A DNA stretch of 64,000 nucleotides from Xenorhabdus poinarii G6. Lineage in GTDB: Bacteria; Pseudomonadota; Gammaproteobacteria; Enterobacterales; Enterobacteriaceae. Numbering within the stretch: the first letter of the stretch is position 1; each line of letters opens with the position of its first letter. Under the pieces are notes generated by a model, which had not been told where the DNA came from, did no database searches, and was given only the letters and a program-made list of their open reading frames with translations. The stretch covers positions 2,046,001 through 2,110,000 of the forward strand of contig NZ_FO704551.1 in NCBI RefSeq assembly GCF_000968175.1. Reading direction: 5' to 3'. Shown here one piece after another: positions 16,616 to 25,392 of the stretch. The translations under genes were made by a program, and so were the position numbers.

Positions 16616-16900
16616 ATGTTAAAAAATAACCCATACATTATTTTTGACGCCGAGCCTTTCTGCTTTGGCCCAATATCCACCACATTAAATGTGGTGGAAC
16701 AATTAAAATATCGAAATAAATTAAAACCAGAAACTAAATTTATTTTGTTAGGGATGCTTACCTCTTCAATACAAACGCTTACTCAATCAGTTTTATTGTT
16801 ATCTAAGGAACACCGATTATCTATATTGATACTCGATAAAATATCATGCGTCATGAATGATCATCTGCATTCTGTTGAACCAGTTCACTGTGCCAGTTAA
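16616..16900 (+). pseudogene. Truncated gene, possible GT-B glycosyltransferase start
   Basis: The frame starts nine bases after the phosphatase stop. Its first 45 residues (YIIFDAEPFCFGPISTTLNVV ... KFILLG) resemble the first beta-alpha-beta unit of GT-B glycosyltransferases (FGP-S-T pattern). After about residue 50 similarity fades, and the frame runs tail to tail into the last 50 bases of sxy. The body of the gene is therefore missing, probably by deletion up to the sxy 3' end. The family assignment is weak. Confidence 0.35.
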
Positions 16901-17474
16901 TTAATTCGTCGCGTATATTTTCGGGTAATACTGCCACATGGCATCCTTCGATCGCCCCTGCCAAAGCAAGCAACACATTGACATTTGACTTTTTTCTATG
17001 CTGCTGGAGCTTAAGATAAGCTACTTTTGCCCCCAATATGCGTAATTCTTCTACTTTAGAAATACCCACTTTCCATAATTGTCTTTCTAAAGCGATACCC
17101 AAATTGGGAAGATCTTTAAGCCTGGGTGGCATTTTCAGCCGATCAAGCATTTCTTTCATTGCGTATTGATAGGCTAAATTTACATATTCAAACAACTGTT
17201 TTTGATCCTGCCAAAGCGATTCATTAACACGGTAATACCGTAAGAGTACCGGGATTCCCCTTTTTGAATAAATGAATTTCTCCATTCCTCTGGCCTTAAA
17301 TAATACCTCGGCGTGACTGTTTCCTCGTAAATAAAGTTCCCCATCAGAACTGATAGCAAATAAAATGCCATCAATTAACAGCCCAATACCGCCAAATTGA
17401 GATTTTTTCTTAAGTCTCCCCAGTGAAGATACACCTTGTTGCAATTGGGCAAAACGAGCTCCGGATAAAAACAT
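16851..17474 (-). CDS. sxy: Competence regulator Sxy/TfoX
   Basis: This 207-aa protein has an N-terminal TfoX domain (SQFGGIGLLIDGILFAISSDGELYLRG, residues about 25-52; KRGIPVLLRYYRV) and a C-terminal TfoX helix-hairpin domain (LPNLGIALERQLWKVGISKVEEL, about residues 121-143). Sxy works with CRP at CRP-S sites to switch on DNA-uptake genes. Synteny (yccS-sxy-sulA-ompA) agrees with E. coli. Its 3' end overlaps an accessory frame on the other strand. Confidence 0.92.
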   Translation of the reverse strand: MFLSGARFAQLQQGVSSLGRLKKKSQFGGIGLLIDGILFAISSDGELYLRGNSHAEVLFKARGMEKFIYSKRGIPVLLRYYRVNESLWQDQKQLFEYVNLAYQYAMKEMLDRLKMPPRLKDLPNLGIALERQLWKVGISKVEELRILGAKVAYLKLQQHRKKSNVNVLLALAGAIEGCHVAVLPENIRDELINWHSELVQQNADDHS

Positions 17475-17678
17475 TTTTTATCACTCCATGAATCACTTTC
17501 CAACGTAATGTTTAATCACGCCTGCTATTAATGAAATAGATAACAAGAACAATTAATTAAAACCATACGCAATCTGTTTCCAACTGCCAATCGTTAAGTC
17601 AGAAAAATCCCAATTTCTGTAAATTTTTGCGAAGCGCTTTGAAAAAAAGAGACTTGCTTTTAATCAAATAGCGTTATA

Positions 17679-17694
17679 CTGTATAAATATACAG
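17679..17694. promoter_or_regulatory. LexA box of sulA
   Basis: CTGTATAAATATACAG is a perfect CTGT-N8-ACAG SOS box, 22 bp before the sulA start and overlapping the likely -10 (TATACT, 17675-17680). LexA binding here would block sulA until DNA damage. Confidence 0.93.
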
Positions 17695-17716
17695 GTTTGT
17701 TATGGTAAGGAAAATG

Positions 17717-18289
17717 ATGAGCATTCAATCCACGTGGAAAAATCTCACTGAGAAAAAGACAACCGTTGCCAGCACAACAGTAAACGAACACAAAACAGAC
17801 AAAGAAACGCTTGGGATGACCGCGAAAAGACGATCTTTTATGGAATCACCTCAATCCACTTCACACAGCGAAACTGGGATGGTCAGTGAGCTGCTCTACA
17901 GCGAACATCAATCGGTCATTAATCACATTCTGCTACCTTTATTGCGTCAGTCAGGACAAGAAGAGCGATGGCTGCTTTGGGTCAATCCCAATAAACGGTT
18001 AAGCCGTCAGTGGTTAATCAATGCCGGGCTTCCTCTGGATAAAATCATTCAATTAAATCAAATCCGCCCGACGGCTTCGATTGCGGCAATGGAAAAAGCG
18101 CTGGCAAGTGGCAATTACAGCATCATATTGGGCTGGTTACCCGAATTATCTGCATATCAATTAAATAGGCTGCAAATGGCTGCCCAACAAGGCACGACCC
18201 TCGGCTTTATCATGCGTCCACAAAATCGATTACATCGTTTGATTTCGCCACCTAATAAATTACACATTCACTCCAATTACTATCATTGA
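17717..18289 (+). CDS. sulA: SOS cell division inhibitor SulA
   Basis: From the ATG at 17717 (AAGG six bases upstream; in-frame ATGs at 17702 and 17714 are less well spaced) the product is 190 aa. It carries the SulA core ERWLLWVNPNKRLSRQWL, GLPLDKIIQL, MEKALASGNYSIILGWLP and ends LHIHSNYYH, as in the family. SulA binds FtsZ and blocks septation during the SOS response, and it is degraded by Lon. The N-terminus (about 45 residues of low complexity) is longer than in E. coli. A perfect LexA box precedes it. Confidence 0.92.
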   Translation: MSIQSTWKNLTEKKTTVASTTVNEHKTDKETLGMTAKRRSFMESPQSTSHSETGMVSELLYSEHQSVINHILLPLLRQSGQEERWLLWVNPNKRLSRQWLINAGLPLDKIIQLNQIRPTASIAAMEKALASGNYSIILGWLPELSAYQLNRLQMAAQQGTTLGFIMRPQNRLHRLISPPNKLHIHSNYYH

Positions 18290-18661
18290 CTTAAATTAGC
18301 ATTGACTTAAATTAGAACTAATCTGGCTTTTTTATAAAAAAATGCGCTAGAGACTGATAACTATTATTGTTTGTAATGAAAATCAATATATTAATTTCGT
18401 AAATATTGTAAATATCTGTCAGTAATGTTCAGATCAATCAATTAGCACTTAAAATTTTTTGTGCCATAAGTCACACTGTACTTGTAACTTTTTAACTTCG
18501 TTGTAGACTTTAGACAGTTTAGAGCGTTGTGCTCACCAATCTTATATTTCAGAACATATCTTCTGGTGAAAGCACAATTACCTAACAGAACATTTTAACC
18601 AATGGCTAACAATAAGGCTTTTAAGGCCAATTGCCTATATTGGATGATAACGAGGCGTAAG
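18290..18661 (+). other. sulA-ompA intergenic region with the ompA leader
   Basis: No gene is supported. The stretch is AT-rich. The part from about 18440 to 18661 should contain the ompA promoter and the long untranslated leader that stabilises ompA mRNA in enterics. AACGAGGCGTAAG precedes the start. I cannot place the promoter boxes with confidence. Confidence 0.45.
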
Positions 18662-19768
18662 ATGAAGAAGACAGCTATCGCAGTAGCAGTGGCAGTGGCA
18701 GCTTTCGCAACTGCTGCTCAAGCAGCCCCAAAGGACAATACCTGGTATACCGGTGCTAAATTGGGTTGGTCGCAATACCATGACGTGAATTTCTACGGCA
18801 ATGGTTATAATGACCAGATTGGTAACGGCCCTACCCGCAAAAACCAACCAGGTGTAGGTGCCTATGTCGGTTATCAAGCAAACCCCTATTTAGGCTTTGA
18901 ACTGGGTTATGATTGGTTAGGACGCATGAATTACAACGGGAGTATCAACAATGGTTCTTTCCGTGCACAGGGCGTTCAGCTCACGACTAAGCTAAGCTAT
19001 CCAGTACTGAGTGACCTGGATGTGTATACGCGTCTTGGTGGTATGATATGGCGTGCAGACTCCTCCGCCACTTACAACGCCAATACTGTAAATCAGTCCA
19101 GTCTGAAAAACCATGATACCGGTGTTTCTCCACTGGCGGCAGTTGGTGTTGAGTACGCTCTGACCAAAAATCTGGCAACCCGCCTTGATTATCAGTGGGT
19201 GAATAACATTGGTGATGCTAACAGTGTTGGCGCCCGCCCGGATAACGGTCTGCTGAGTGTCGGTGTCTCTTACCGCTTTGGTCAAGATGAAGTCGCCCCA
19301 ATTGCAGCCCCCGTCGCGCCTCCCGTTGCACCAGCACCAACGCCTATCGTTGAAAACAAGAGCTTTACCCTGCGCTCCGATGTTCTGTTTAACTTCAACA
19401 AATCAACATTGAAAGCAGAAGGTCAACAGGAACTGGATAATCTGTACAATCAATTAGCCAAAATCGACCCAGAACAGGGTAAGGTGCTGGTTGTCGGCTA
19501 CACTGACCGCATTGGCAGCCAAAATTACAACCTGCCTTTGTCTCAGAAGCGTGCTCAATCCGTTGTCGATTATTTGGTTGCTAAAGGCGTCCCAGCAAAT
19601 AGCATCCAGGCAGAAGGCCGTGGTAAAGAGAACCCCGTCACTGGCTCAACCTGTGATAAAATTAAGGTTCGCTCTAAACTGATTGATTGCCTGGCACCAG
19701 ATCGTCGTGTAATTATCAATATTCAGGGCGTTACTCAAGTGGTTACTCATCCACAAGCAGCTAAGTAA
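18662..19768 (+). CDS. ompA: Outer membrane protein A
   Basis: From the ATG at 18662 ([21 protein letters not shown]) the product is 368 aa. A 21-residue signal peptide is followed by the eight-stranded barrel ([20 protein letters not shown] ... [10 protein letters not shown], to about residue 200), an Ala/Pro-rich hinge ([16 protein letters not shown]), and the peptidoglycan-binding OmpA domain ([38 protein letters not shown] with the disulphide Cys). It tethers the outer membrane to peptidoglycan. An upstream in-frame ATG at 18602 has no signal-peptide role. A strong terminator follows. Confidence 0.97.
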   Translation: MKKTAIAVAVAVAAFATAAQAAPKDNTWYTGAKLGWSQYHDVNFYGNGYNDQIGNGPTRKNQPGVGAYVGYQANPYLGFELGYDWLGRMNYNGSINNGSFRAQGVQLTTKLSYPVLSDLDVYTRLGGMIWRADSSATYNANTVNQSSLKNHDTGVSPLAAVGVEYALTKNLATRLDYQWVNNIGDANSVGARPDNGLLSVGVSYRFGQDEVAPIAAPVAPPVAPAPTPIVENKSFTLRSDVLFNFNKSTLKAEGQQELDNLYNQLAKIDPEQGKVLVVGYTDRIGSQNYNLPLSQKRAQSVVDYLVAKGVPANSIQAEGRGKENPVTGSTCDKIKVRSKLIDCLAPDRRVIINIQGVTQVVTHPQAAK

Positions 19769-19784
19769 TCGCGCCTTATCCATT

Positions 19785-19810
19785 AAAACCCCATGTAAAA
19801 ATGGGGTTTT
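19785..19810. terminator. ompA/matP bidirectional terminator
   Basis: AAAACCCCA (19785-19793) pairs with TGGGGTTTT (19802-19810), with U-runs on both sides, between convergent ompA and matP. Confidence 0.85.
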
Positions 19811-19844
19811 ACGTTTTGGTGTATTTTCCTATTAATTACCGACG

Positions 19845-20294
19845 TTATTTTCCCAGTATTGCTTCTAAATCCTGCTTCAAACTCGATATTTGATGGGTAT
19901 ATTTTTCCCGATATTCAGCATCTTCCAATAACTGTATAATCGTTTCTGACAGCGTATTGCTACGGCGCCGGGAGAGCGCGGAAAGCCGTTGCCAAACATG
20001 AAAATCCAAATCAATCGATTTTTTGCGTGAATGTTGATGTTCAGCATTAAAATGACGTTTACGTCGTGCCCGAACCGTTTGCTTCATGCGGTTGGATAGC
20101 TCCGGATTCATATGCAAGGAGATCCATTTCAGTACCTTGACTGGCTCTCGTTCTAACTTCATTAATTCATTGACAGCATCCTGTGCCGCACTTTTTTCAA
20201 GATATTTAGTGATCGGCTCGCCTTCACGGTGTTTTTTTGCCAGATATGCCCATTTCCAGCCACATTCCAGATTTTCCAATTGTTGATATTTCAT
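19845..20294 (-). CDS. matP: Macrodomain Ter protein MatP
   Basis: This 149-aa protein has the MatP N-terminal four-helix domain ([21 protein letters not shown]), the ribbon-helix-helix DNA-binding domain near residues 95-130 ([27 protein letters not shown], cited in part) and a C-terminal coiled coil ([17 protein letters not shown]). MatP binds matS sites and condenses the terminus region, linking it to the division machinery through ZapB. Its presence fits a Ter-proximal location. The order ompA-matP-ycbZ is as in E. coli. Confidence 0.95.
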   Translation of the reverse strand: MKYQQLENLECGWKWAYLAKKHREGEPITKYLEKSAAQDAVNELMKLEREPVKVLKWISLHMNPELSNRMKQTVRARRKRHFNAEHQHSRKKSIDLDFHVWQRLSALSRRRSNTLSETIIQLLEDAEYREKYTHQISSLKQDLEAILGK

Positions 20295-20669
20295 TTTATC
20301 TCTCAGTGACAGCGTAACTTAAATTAAGCATAGCAACTATTTCTTCGACTTGCATTGCACGGGGAAGAATAATGCATCTTGATGTACGATGGGGTATACC
20401 CTATGGATTTCAAGATGATGGATTTCAAGATGCCGCGTTGATCTCTTGGGAGCAATCCCCCGAAGCAGCAATGAAGCAGCAATAATGGAGTCACGGGGAA
20501 GCGTGTACCGTCAACAAAACGGCAAATTGCAAGACAACGAGGATGAGCCTACTTTACCAATCATAAAAGGGCTGGCTCAAATCCCATTTCTTTTAACATT
20601 ATAGCGTGTTGGTTCATTGCCTAATCTTGTATAATAAATGTTTCCCTTTTACTTAATGTAGCTATCATT
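20295..20669. other. matP-ycbZ divergent region with a degenerate repeat
   Basis: Promoters for both flanking genes must lie here. Between about 20390 and 20520 the sequence begins GGGGTATACCCTATGG. It contains ATGGATTTCAAGATG twice in tandem (20403-20417 and 20418-20432), then a GGGAGCAATCCCCCGA segment. The GTATACC border and GATTTCAAGATG core recall the ERIC/MITE-like intergenic repeat common in Photorhabdus, Xenorhabdus and Yersinia, here scrambled. Confidence 0.45.
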
Positions 20670-22409
20670 TTGACGAATATAAAACTAGACTGGCAGGCAT
20701 TACAGCCAAACAATGCGCCTTATCAGGCTCTCTTTAATTCTGTTGCCGAATTGTCCCCCATCACTATCGATGTTGTTCAACCCCGGCTGCACAGTGGATT
20801 ATCCCTTTTTTGCCAAGCCTCTCTGCGTCAACCTTTTATGCTGCTGAAAGCAGAAGAGAGTGATACTTATCTATCTCTTTTATCTGATACGGTTTCCTCT
20901 TTGTTGCCGACGTTACCGGAAAACCATTCAAGTATGGGTGGCTATTATCAGGTAGAGCACCAAACTATTACCTGGCATCCGTCAGGAAAAGGGCTTTTTG
21001 CCCCCACTGAACGCGTTGCTTACCGCGAGTGGATTGAACCAGAACAATTATTTGGCAATATCTATATACATCAAGGTGTTATTCAACTACAACCTGGTCT
21101 TATCCATCAGGTTAATGGCGGTGTCTTGATTTTGCCTCTGCGCGCCCTACTCTCCCAGCCATTGATGTGGATGCGCCTGAAACAGATGATTATCCAGCGC
21201 CGTTTTGACTGGCTGTCGCACGATGAAAACCGTTCTCTTCCATTGCCGGTACCTTCAATGGCGCTGGATCTGAGGCTGCTTTTAGTCGGTGACCGGCTTA
21301 GTCTTGAAGAACTGCAATCTATTGAGCCTGAGCTAGCAAGCAGTGCATTGTATGGTGAATTTGAGCTGGAGATGACCTTCCATGAAGAAAATGATCTCAC
21401 TGTATGGTGTCAGTATGTTAATGGCCTTATCCAGCAACACAACTTACCTTCATTAAGTGCTGATGCCTGGCCTGAACTGATTAAACTCGCGGTTCGTTAT
21501 ACCGGGGATAAATCCCAGTTACCTTTAGATATTCAATGGATACAACAAAAACTGGAAGCCGCAGCTGGTTACCATCAGGAAAATCAGATTACCCAGTATT
21601 CCCTGCAACAAGCAGAAGATAACCGTATCTGGCGCCATAGTTATTTGTCTGAACGCAGTATGGATGAGATTCTGAAAGGTCAGGTCTTGATTCGCACACA
21701 AGGCGCAGTGATTGGCCAAATTAATGGGTTGTCGGTACTTGAATATCCCGGACATCCTGATCCCATCGGTGAACCCTCCCGAATCAGTTGTGTTGCACAC
21801 TTAGGCGATGGGGAATTTATTGACGTGGAACGCAAAGTCGAGCTAGGTGGCAATCTTCATGCGAAAGGTATGATGATTATGCAGGCTTATTTAATTTCTG
21901 AATTGAAATTAGATCAACCACAACCCTTCTCTGCTTCTATTGTATTTGAACAATCCTATGGTGAAGTAGACGGAGACAGTGCTTCACTCGCTGAATTATG
22001 CGCCCTGATCAGCGCCTTGTCACAACAGCCCATCGATCAGCAAATTGCGGTTACTGGTGCGGTGGATCAGTTTGGTTATGTTCAGGCGATTGGGGGGGTT
22101 AATGAAAAAATTGAGGGCTTCTTCCGCATATGTCGCTACCGCGGGCTAACGGGACATCAAGGTGTCATTATTCCCGCGACCAATGTTCAACATTTGTGCC
22201 TCAATGAAGAGGTGATTAATGCGGTCAAAAAGGGGCAATTTCATATTTGGGCAGTCGAGCATGTCTGTGAAGCGGCATCGTTATTAACAGGCATTCCCTA
22301 TTACGATCCACAAAAAGAACACTTGTTAGCTCTAATACAGGAACGTATAGCACAGGCTCATATTCAAGAAAGACCCCGTTTCCCCTGGTTTCTCCGCTGG
22401 CTAGGGTAA
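20670..22409 (+). CDS. ycbZ: Lon-like protease YcbZ (LonH)
   Basis: This 579-aa protein follows E. coli YcbZ over its whole length. The N-terminal region is a degenerate AAA-type domain without a Walker A motif but with HQVNGGVLILPLRALL. The C-terminal Lon protease domain (about residues 340-540) has the catalytic Ser in VDGDSASLAELCALI and the catalytic Lys in GGVNEKIEGFFRICR. The physiological substrates are not established. It is preceded by a start TTG at 20670. The next gene, fabA, has its own regulated promoter. Confidence 0.92.
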   Translation: MTNIKLDWQALQPNNAPYQALFNSVAELSPITIDVVQPRLHSGLSLFCQASLRQPFMLLKAEESDTYLSLLSDTVSSLLPTLPENHSSMGGYYQVEHQTITWHPSGKGLFAPTERVAYREWIEPEQLFGNIYIHQGVIQLQPGLIHQVNGGVLILPLRALLSQPLMWMRLKQMIIQRRFDWLSHDENRSLPLPVPSMALDLRLLLVGDRLSLEELQSIEPELASSALYGEFELEMTFHEENDLTVWCQYVNGLIQQHNLPSLSADAWPELIKLAVRYTGDKSQLPLDIQWIQQKLEAAAGYHQENQITQYSLQQAEDNRIWRHSYLSERSMDEILKGQVLIRTQGAVIGQINGLSVLEYPGHPDPIGEPSRISCVAHLGDGEFIDVERKVELGGNLHAKGMMIMQAYLISELKLDQPQPFSASIVFEQSYGEVDGDSASLAELCALISALSQQPIDQQIAVTGAVDQFGYVQAIGGVNEKIEGFFRICRYRGLTGHQGVIIPATNVQHLCLNEEVINAVKKGQFHIWAVEHVCEAASLLTGIPYYDPQKEHLLALIQERIAQAHIQERPRFPWFLRWLG

Positions 22410-22419
22410 TTTCATTATT

Positions 22420-22436
22420 ATCTGATCGGAGTTGTT
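22420..22436. promoter_or_regulatory. FadR-like activator site of fabA
   Basis: ATCTGATCGGAGTTGTT differs at only two positions from the FadR site known upstream of E. coli fabA (AACTGATCGGACTTGTT, recalled). FadR activates fabA when long-chain acyl-CoA is scarce. Confidence 0.7.
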
Positions 22437-22438
22437 GG

Positions 22439-22454
22439 GCGTACAAGTGTACGC
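22439..22454. promoter_or_regulatory. FabR-like operator of fabA
   Basis: GCGTACAAGTGTACGC is a perfect dyad (arms GCGTACA/TGTACGC) adjoining the FadR-like site and 41 bp before fabA. It matches the FabR palindrome that represses fabA and fabB when unsaturated acyl chains are abundant. Confidence 0.75.
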
Positions 22455-22494
22455 TATTCTCTAGCCTTACACAATAATAAGGCTATCTGAGAAT

Positions 22495-23013
22495 ATGTTT
22501 ATAAAACAAGCGTCCTACACGAAGGAAGAACTTCAAGCCTCTGGACAAGGTAAATTGTTTGGTGAGAATGGACCACCGCTACCTTCTGGCAATATGTTAA
22601 TGATGGATCGCATCACGAAAATGTCAGAAACCGGCGGTAGTTACGACAAAGGGTATGTTGAGGCTGAATTCGACATCAATCCTGAGCTGTGGTTTTTCGA
22701 TTGTCATTTTGTCAACGATCCTGTCATGCCTGGCTGTCTCGGACTTGATGCAATGTGGCAGCTTGTCGGTTTCTACCTGGGTTGGCTCGGTGGAGAAGGT
22801 AAAGGCCGTGCGCTCGGCGTTGGAGAAGTCAAATTCACTGGTCAAATATTACCAACAGCCAAAAAAGTGACCTATCGCATTAATTTCAAGCGTGTGATTA
22901 ATCGCAAATTAATTATGGGACTGGCTGACGGCGAAGTTCTGGTCGATGGCAAATTGATTTATACGGCGACTGACTTGAAAGTCGGCTTATTCAAAGATAC
23001 CAGCGCGTTTTAA
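22495..23013 (+). CDS. fabA: 3-hydroxydecanoyl-ACP dehydratase/isomerase
   Basis: This 172-aa protein has the FabA hot-dog fold with the catalytic His in [15 protein letters not shown] (about residue 71) and the catalytic Asp in [14 protein letters not shown] (about residue 85). It dehydrates 3-hydroxydecanoyl-ACP and isomerises trans-2 to cis-3-decenoyl-ACP, the committed step to unsaturated fatty acids. Adjacent FadR- and FabR-like sites upstream indicate the conserved dual control. Confidence 0.97.
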   Translation: MFIKQASYTKEELQASGQGKLFGENGPPLPSGNMLMMDRITKMSETGGSYDKGYVEAEFDINPELWFFDCHFVNDPVMPGCLGLDAMWQLVGFYLGWLGGEGKGRALGVGEVKFTGQILPTAKKVTYRINFKRVINRKLIMGLADGEVLVDGKLIYTATDLKVGLFKDTSAF

Positions 23014-23061
23014 TCAACGACAAATCAATTCACATTGGCGACTAACCTGCTCTCCGATGCT

Positions 23062-23090
23062 AAACACCTCCGCGATAGCAGAGGTGTTTT
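23062..23090. terminator. fabA terminator
   Basis: AAACACCTC (23062-23070) pairs with GAGGTGTTT (23081-23089), followed by TTCCTGTTT; it lies between convergent fabA and pqiC. Confidence 0.75.
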
Positions 23091-23121
23091 TCCTGTTTAA
23101 TGACCCCAATATTTCGCTCGG

Positions 23122-23742
23122 TTAAGGTTGCAAATAAAGTTGCCGGGCAATGGATTTGGCTAACTGACGGTAACCTTTCGATAAAGTTAGCACTAAATCA
23201 GCATAGCCATCTTTTTCCTGTTTCAGCGTCATATCAAACGGCTGCTTAATCACCCTATCTGAGTTAGCCAATATCCAATAACCGCCAATCAACACCTGAC
23301 CATCATAGCGGCCGTGAAAAGCGGTTATTGTCATATTCAGCGCATCTGCCTCTTTTTCCAGTTGCTGATCAGCAACCAAACGATTCGGAAATGCGGCACT
23401 AAGCTCAGCGATCAACGCCTGTTGTAACTGCTGCTGTAACGGGCTGGCCCATAAGTGGTTTGATGCATTGACATAACTGACCTTGCCTGTTTGATACACG
23501 ATCCCAGGGGCAGCCAGGTAATCAGAAAGGTCAACACTTTTTATCCACAACTGCGGTTCATGTTTCGCCCCCAGTTGACTTTCCAGGGTTACCGGCTTTT
23601 CCACTGCTCTATCCACCGACACGGGTAACTGGTAATAGGTTTTTTGTGGTTGTCCACGACTGCATCCCGCAATAAGCAAACTTCCAACCACTAAAACGCC
23701 AATGGAGATCAAAAATGGCAATCTTGAAATTAACTTTTTCAT
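23122..23742 (-). CDS. pqiC: Pqi system lipoprotein PqiC
   Basis: This 206-aa protein has a lipoprotein signal ending LLIAGC (acylated Cys near residue 27) and the ABC_trans_aux (DUF330) domain: YYQLPVS, LWIKSVDLSDYLAAPGIVYQTG and NHLWASPLQQQLQQAL. PqiC sits at the outer membrane and docks on the PqiB tunnel for phospholipid transport. Its ATG overlaps the pqiB stop (TAATG), so it is the last gene of pqiABC. Confidence 0.93.
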   Translation of the reverse strand: MKKLISRLPFLISIGVLVVGSLLIAGCSRGQPQKTYYQLPVSVDRAVEKPVTLESQLGAKHEPQLWIKSVDLSDYLAAPGIVYQTGKVSYVNASNHLWASPLQQQLQQALIAELSAAFPNRLVADQQLEKEADALNMTITAFHGRYDGQVLIGGYWILANSDRVIKQPFDMTLKQEKDGYADLVLTLSKGYRQLAKSIARQLYLQP

Positions 23743-25391
23743 TATTGAGGTGCCTTTTTCGGTTCTGGATCGTTTGTCGCTTCAGCTTCGAAAACGAGTG
23801 CATTACTCTTATTGTTAAGGGTTTTCAAAACAGGTTGTAATTCACGTAATACCTGATCCAACCGCTGCATATTGTTCATCAGTTGACGATAAGCGGGTGA
23901 GCCTGGCTGAATACCCTGCATACTGCGATTCAGCTCGTGTAATGTCGTTTGTATCTCTTTCGGAAGTGTCTGGGCTTCTTTACTCTCAAGGATACGATTG
24001 AGTTCATCCATCATTTTATGGGCTGCTTTAATCGTCTTCTGGCTTTCTTCAAGCGCCTGCCTTGCCTGAACAAATACCGGCTCAATCTGCATATTATTGA
24101 TTTTATCCAACATTGTTATCACTTTTTGTTGAATTTGCGCTAAACCACCGCTGATGGTTGGTAACGTTGCATAACCTGCAATTTTCGTCGGGCCTTTCCA
24201 GGGTTTCTCATCAGGGTAAAAATCCAGATCAATAAACAGTGCGCCAGTCAGTAAATTGCCGGATTTCAGCGTCGCTCTTAACCCTTGTGTAATGACCAGC
24301 TTTAATTCTTTGTCTGTATCGAATCCGCTACCCAATTCTTTCTCAAGGCGCTCAGGCTCGATATGGATTAATACCGGGATGCGGAAGTCATTATCGAGAC
24401 GTTGCCTAATTCCTTCTGTATAAAAAGGCACTTTTGCAACCGTTCCCAATCGGATACCGCGAAATTCAACGGGGGCGCCCACCTGTAATCCCCGTACAGA
24501 ATCAGAGAAAAATAATAAAAAGTCTTTATGCTGAGTATAAAGTGAGCTTTGAATGCTTTTCTCACTATCATAAAGTTTGAATACGGCTTTTTCTTTGACG
24601 GGATTGCCCAAAGCCCAACCTTCCGGAACATCAAAACTCACCCCACCCGCAAACAGGGTTGATAATGAAGCCACATCAACCCGTAAACCTTGCGATGACA
24701 TATCGAAAGAGACACCGCTGTCTTTCCAGAATCTGGCGTTGGTTGTTAATAAACTATCGTAAGGCGCATTCACGAAAATTTGGTAGTGAACTTGTCTGGA
24801 GAGTGGATCGAAGAAGCCTGTTTCAACCGAGCCTACCCGATATCCCCGGAATAACACCGGATCACCCGGCGTTAATCGTCCTGCTGTTTCACTGGTCAAA
24901 ACAATACGAATGCCTTTTGCATCAGGGGAAGCCAAGGGAGGAGAGTCCAGCAGTGAAAAAGTCTGTTCTTTCTCTTCTTGTGTGCCGGGCTGTAATTCGA
25001 TAAATGCCCCGGACAGTAACGTACTCAGGCCAGAAACCCCTTCACGGCCAATCTGAGGTTTTACCACCCAAAATGCGGTATCTTTGCGCAATAGATGCGC
25101 CATACCATCATTAAGGCGAGCTTTAATAATCACCTTATCCAGACTATCACTCAGTGATACAGTTTCAACAATACCTACATTGACACTGCGGCTTTTGATT
25201 TTGGTTTTTCCTGCTTCAATCCCCTCCGCGCCCGTTGTGATTAACGTGACTTGCGGCCCCTGGTGACTGAAATGATAGAATAATATCCACGCCCCAATCA
25301 GCACTGTGACAATGGGGACGATCCATACAGGTGACCAACTCTTCAGCTTACTGATTCGAGCTTGAGTCAGATCCTCTTCTTTCTCCGTCAC
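23742..25391 (-). CDS. pqiB: MCE-domain transport protein PqiB
   Basis: From a GTG at 25391 (GAGGAG upstream) the product is about 549 aa. One transmembrane helix (SWSPVWIVPIVTVLIGAWIL) is followed by three MCE domains (starting near GPQVTLITTGAEGIEAGKT, GIRIVLTSETAGRLTPGDPVLFRG and DFLLFFSDSVRGLQVGAPVEFRG) and a C-terminal coiled coil ending in a Pro/Lys tail. PqiB forms a needle-like tunnel across the periplasm that carries lipids between membranes. It starts just after the pqiA stop. Confidence 0.94.
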   Translation of the reverse strand: MTEKEEDLTQARISKLKSWSPVWIVPIVTVLIGAWILFYHFSHQGPQVTLITTGAEGIEAGKTKIKSRSVNVGIVETVSLSDSLDKVIIKARLNDGMAHLLRKDTAFWVVKPQIGREGVSGLSTLLSGAFIELQPGTQEEKEQTFSLLDSPPLASPDAKGIRIVLTSETAGRLTPGDPVLFRGYRVGSVETGFFDPLSRQVHYQIFVNAPYDSLLTTNARFWKDSGVSFDMSSQGLRVDVASLSTLFAGGVSFDVPEGWALGNPVKEKAVFKLYDSEKSIQSSLYTQHKDFLLFFSDSVRGLQVGAPVEFRGIRLGTVAKVPFYTEGIRQRLDNDFRIPVLIHIEPERLEKELGSGFDTDKELKLVITQGLRATLKSGNLLTGALFIDLDFYPDEKPWKGPTKIAGYATLPTISGGLAQIQQKVITMLDKINNMQIEPVFVQARQALEESQKTIKAAHKMMDELNRILESKEAQTLPKEIQTTLHELNRSMQGIQPGSPAYRQLMNNMQRLDQVLRELQPVLKTLNNKSNALVFEAEATNDPEPKKAPQ

Positions 25392-25392
25392 C

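Noticed and set aside
16616..16900. A complete small protein after the phosphatase
   Set aside because: The first 45 residues look like the start of a larger enzyme, and the tail is antisense to the end of sxy, so truncation is more likely.
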